Assembly (NCBI GenBank): GCA_020248405.1
Contig: JADCHQ010000014.1
Location: 1 to 64,000, forward strand
Length of the DNA: 64,000 nt
Direction: 5' to 3'
DNA from: Rhodocyclaceae bacterium
GTDB taxonomy: Bacteria; Pseudomonadota; Gammaproteobacteria; Burkholderiales; Ga0077523
This document shows positions 61,465 to 64,000 of this stretch, one piece after another; within the stretch, counting starts at the first letter, position 1, and each line of letters opens with the position of its first letter. Position numbers and translations under genes: made by a program. The notes below the pieces were generated by a model. The model was not told the DNA's origin and did no database searches. It was given only the letters and a program-made list of their open reading frames with translations.

Positions 61465-62277
61465 TCACCGCCGCAGGATCACTTCGAGCACGAAGCGACT
61501 GCCGATGTAGGCGAGAACCAATGCGAAGAAACCCGCCAGGGTCCAGCGCAACGCCATGCGCCCTCGCCAGCCGCGCAAGGCGCGCCCCAGAAGCAGTCCG
61601 CCGAAGATCAGCCAAGAAAGGATGCCAAAGACGGTTTTGTGGTTGAACTGCAGCGGCTTTCCAAACACCTGCTCGGAGAACAACATGCCGCTGGCCAGAG
61701 ACAAGGTGAGAAGCGCGAACCCGGCAGAGATGATGCGAAACAGCAACTTCTCCATGGTGAGCAGGGGCGGAAGGCTTCGCAACAGCGGCGACGGATTGCC
61801 TTCGCGCAGGCGTCTCTCCTGAACCGCCATCAGCATCGCATGCAGCGATGCAATGGTGAACAGGCTGTAGGCCAGCATGGAAGCGGCGAGGTGAAAGCGA
61901 AAACCCGGCATCGCGGCGTTTTCCACGAGGCGTGGGGGCGGGACCATCACAGGCACGAGCGCCGCGAAGGACGCCACGGGAATCACCAGCGTTTGAAGTC
62001 CGTCGAGGCGATGGAAGAAGCTACCGCTCCAATAAATGAGAACGGACAGCCACGCGATGATGGACACCACCACTCCCATCCCAAGGGCCATGCCGCCAGC
62101 GCCGAACACCAGATCCCGCAGCAGCCAGGTGTGCGCCGCGAAGGGAATGAGCACCGCCCACCGCACCCAGCCCGGCGCGGAACCGACGGTCGAGGGCGAA
62201 GCAACAGCGCGCAACAGCACGAATCCCAATGCGGCGTACAGCGATGCTGCGAACAGGTGAAGTAAGATCAGTGGCAC
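61465..62277 (-). CDS. Cytochrome c assembly (CcsA/CcmC-like) family protein, YpjD-like
   Basis: The 270-residue membrane protein has about eight hydrophobic segments and matches the CcsA/YpjD branch of the heme-handling cytochrome assembly family (FHLAASMLAYSLFTIASLHAMLM, QFNHKTVFGILSWLIFGGLL). Its role beyond membership in that family is not established. A GTG at 62277 starts the protein at VPLILLHLFAASLYA. It is divergent from ffh and heads the minus-strand run to yacG. Confidence 0.9.
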   Translation of the reverse strand: MPLILLHLFAASLYAALGFVLLRAVASPSTVGSAPGWVRWAVLIPFAAHTWLLRDLVFGAGGMALGMGVVVSIIAWLSVLIYWSGSFFHRLDGLQTLVIPVASFAALVPVMVPPPRLVENAAMPGFRFHLAASMLAYSLFTIASLHAMLMAVQERRLREGNPSPLLRSLPPLLTMEKLLFRIISAGFALLTLSLASGMLFSEQVFGKPLQFNHKTVFGILSWLIFGGLLLGRALRGWRGRMALRWTLAGFFALVLAYIGSRFVLEVILRR

Positions 62278-62309
62278 TGTAGATTTCGCGCGACAAGAGC
62301 AACGATAAC

Positions 62310-62315
62310 AGTATA
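62310..62315 (-). promoter_or_regulatory. -10 element TATACT for the ypjD-like gene
   Basis: A near-consensus -10 on the minus strand about 33 bases before the GTG start at 62277. No consensus -35 is found at 17 bases. It may head the long minus-strand transcript that includes the pil genes. Confidence 0.45.
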
Positions 62316-62351
62316 GGCACGTGTTGCGCGTACCGGCGCGCAGCAAGCACA

Positions 62352-62375
62352 GCGTTACGATCACCGCGTTACGAT
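62352..62375 (+). repeat. Direct repeat GCGTTACGAT, two copies 14 bases apart, upstream of ffh
   Basis: Copies at 62352-62361 and 62366-62375 lie in the divergent ypjD-like/ffh promoter region, the second overlapping an ATTATA -10-like element. Possibly a regulator site; function unknown. Confidence 0.35.
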
Positions 62376-62422
62376 TATACCCAGCCCCCCTCCCATAACT
62401 AACCCTCAAGCGTCCTCGCGCC

Positions 62423-63775
62423 ATGCTCGATGCCCTGACCCATCGCCTGTCCGGCGTCATCAAGACGCTGCGCGGCCAGTCCCGACTTACGGACGCCAAC
62501 GTCCAGGATGCCCTGCGCGAGGTGCGCATGGCGCTGCTGGAAGCAGACGTGGCGCTACCGGTGGTGCGCGAGTTCATCGCGCGGGTCAAGGACAAGGCTC
62601 TCGGTCAGGAGGTGGTGGGCAGCCTGACGCCGGGCCAGGCGTTGGTGGGCGTGGTGTTCGACGAGCTGAAGGCTCTCATGGGGGGCGATTCCGCGGCGCT
62701 GGACCTCGCCACCGTACCCCCCGCGGTGGTTCTAATGGCGGGTTTGCAGGGCTCTGGCAAGACCACCACCTCAGGTAAGCTTGCCCGGTTGCTTCGCAGC
62801 CAGAAGAAGAAAGTGCTGCTGGTGTCCTGCGACGTCTACCGGCCAGCCGCCATGGAGCAATTGCGCACCCTGGCCGGCCAGGCCGAGGCAGATTTCTTTC
62901 CTGCCACACCAGATCAGCGGCCGGTCGAGATAGCCCTTTCCGCTCAACAGTGGGCGAAGCGTCATTACCACGAGGTGATGATCGTCGACACCGCGGGGCG
63001 TCTGGCGATTGACGAGGCGCTGATGCGTGAGATTCGCGACCTTCACGCGGCCCTCTCCCCGGTGGAAACGCTGTTCGTGGTGGACTCCATGCAGGGTCAG
63101 GATGCAGTCAACACCGCGAAGGCATTTTCCGAGGCGTTGCCCCTCACCGGCATAGTGCTTACCAAGCTTGACGGCGATTCCCGCGGTGGCGCAGCACTCT
63201 CGGTGCGACAGGTGACCGGCGCACCGATCAAGTTCGCGGGGACCAGCGAGAAGCTTTCCGGCCTGGAAGCCTTTCATCCCGAGCGCATGGCGTCGCGTAT
63301 CCTCGGCATGGGCGACGTTTTGTCGCTCATCGAGGATGTGCGCCGCGAGGTGGACGTGCAGGAAGCCGAGAAATTCGCTCGCAAGGTCCAGGCGGGTGGT
63401 GGCTTCGACCTGGACGATTTTCGCGCACAACTTCTGCAGATGAAGAAACTGGGCGGTGTGGAAGCGCTCATGGACAAGTTGCCCGCCCAAATGGCCCAGG
63501 CTGCCCAGGCGGGCCAGGCCCGCCTGGGCGACCACAAGATTGCCCGCACCGTGGGCATCATTGATTCCATGACCCCGCTGGAGCGCCGCAAGCCCGAGCT
63601 CCTCAAGGCCTCCCGCAAGCGCCGTATCGCGGGTGGCGCCGGGGTGCAGGTTCAGGAAGTCAATCGACTGCTCAAGGAATTCGAGCAGGTGCAAAAGATC
63701 GCCAAGATGATGAAGGGCGGCGGCATGCAAAAGCTGATGCGCGGCATGCGCGGCATGTTGCCTGGCATGCGCTGA
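62423..63775 (+). CDS. ffh: Signal recognition particle protein Ffh
   Basis: SRP54 GTPase that brings inner-membrane proteins to the translocon. The 450-residue protein has the N domain (1-95), the G domain with P-loop GLQGSGKTT from 107, VDTAGR and TKLDGDSRGGAAL, and a methionine-rich M domain (about 330-450) ending KMMKGGGMQKLMRGMRGML, which binds 4.5S RNA and signal peptides. Length is standard. Confidence 0.98.
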   Translation: MLDALTHRLSGVIKTLRGQSRLTDANVQDALREVRMALLEADVALPVVREFIARVKDKALGQEVVGSLTPGQALVGVVFDELKALMGGDSAALDLATVPPAVVLMAGLQGSGKTTTSGKLARLLRSQKKKVLLVSCDVYRPAAMEQLRTLAGQAEADFFPATPDQRPVEIALSAQQWAKRHYHEVMIVDTAGRLAIDEALMREIRDLHAALSPVETLFVVDSMQGQDAVNTAKAFSEALPLTGIVLTKLDGDSRGGAALSVRQVTGAPIKFAGTSEKLSGLEAFHPERMASRILGMGDVLSLIEDVRREVDVQEAEKFARKVQAGGGFDLDDFRAQLLQMKKLGGVEALMDKLPAQMAQAAQAGQARLGDHKIARTVGIIDSMTPLERRKPELLKASRKRRIAGGAGVQVQEVNRLLKEFEQVQKIAKMMKGGGMQKLMRGMRGMLPGMR

Positions 63776-63822
63776 AAGCCGCAATGCGGGCGGGCCGCTT
63801 GACCCGCCGCGATGCCGAGGGG

Positions 63823-64000
63823 TTACTTGGCGTTGGCGGTGAAGGGCCCTGGCGGCAGCACCGGTGGCTCGCGAAAGTGGGCCGGCATCTCTCCGGTGAG
63901 GCTCTCCAGGAACACCTCCATGTCTTCCACGTCTTCGTCCGACAGCAGCTTGCCCAGTTGCGTCAACCCCATGACGCGGATGGCCTCGGACAGCGATGTC
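63823..64000 (-). CDS. C-terminal end of a cytochrome c peroxidase-like protein (partial)
   Basis: The minus-strand frame entering from the right edge reads SEAIRVMGLTQLGKLLSDED, then VFLESLTGEMP, and stops at TAA (63825-63823). This is the C-terminal signature of di-heme bacterial cytochrome c peroxidases (MauG/CCP family), with the pattern EAVRxM..QLG..LSD..V..I..FL.SLTGE. The heme motifs would lie outside the window. It converges with ffh. Confidence 0.75.
   Translation of the reverse strand, partial: TSLSEAIRVMGLTQLGKLLSDEDVEDMEVFLESLTGEMPAHFREPPVLPPGPFTANAK

Noticed and set aside
63787..63812. GC hairpin between ffh and the peroxidase as a terminator
   Set aside because: Short stem without a T-run on either strand; may only be chance in GC-rich DNA.

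Overview
The window reads as about 64 kb of a GC-rich betaproteobacterial chromosome. The evidence is the gene order: a complete mraZ-to-ftsZ division and cell-wall cluster followed by lpxC, dciA, an M23 peptidase, secA, argJ and a Nudix/ThiE-like fusion; then pilB-pilC-pilD-coaE-zapD-yacG on the other strand; then ypjD/yfjD-type genes next to ffh. A phasin and thiolases (polyhydroxyalkanoate storage) and type IV pilus genes fit the same group. I cannot fix the genus. I see no tRNA, rRNA, insertion sequence or CRISPR array. Apart from the RNase P RNA gene there is no gene-free stretch longer than about 300 bases.

Left part (1-27 kb): mixed housekeeping genes in short operons. A very large surface-type protein (DUF4347 plus cadherin-like repeats) runs off the left edge. 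Then come a small HExxH protein, an M48 peptidase, oligoribonuclease, glucose-6-phosphate isomerase, a phasin with its own terminator, two tandem thiolases, an Hsp15-like protein, an amidase and an exported SUMF1-like protein. An Ada/AlkA fusion with ogt forms a DNA-alkylation repair pair. Next is the envelope cluster lpoA-yraN-diaA-dolP, read away from rsmI, then pyrC, a cation efflux protein, a NYN/LOTUS protein, an MFS transporter and rnpB.

Central part (27-48 kb): the dcw cluster. From mraZ to ftsQ almost every stop overlaps the next start, so one long, translationally coupled message is likely. It encodes precursor synthesis (murE, murF, mraY, murD, murG, murC, murB, ddl) and division proteins (ftsL, ftsI, ftsW, ftsQ, ftsA, ftsZ). 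Upstream lies a promoter whose -10 overlaps GTGGG repeats of the MraZ type. A terminator-like hairpin lies between ftsA and ftsZ. lpxC and a small membrane protein follow.

Right part (46-64 kb): dciA and an M23 peptidase are head to head; secA, argJ, an AAA ATPase and a Nudix fusion follow on the plus strand. They converge on a minus-strand run from ypjD-like through pilB, pilC, two pilD-like genes, coaE, zapD and yacG. ffh and the tail of a cytochrome c peroxidase end the window.

The most unusual observation is that pilD is represented by two adjacent genes with complementary losses. One keeps the four-cysteine methyltransferase domain but has Gln and Ser where both catalytic aspartates should be. 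The other keeps both aspartates but has no cysteine domain. Together they would make one prepilin peptidase/methyltransferase.
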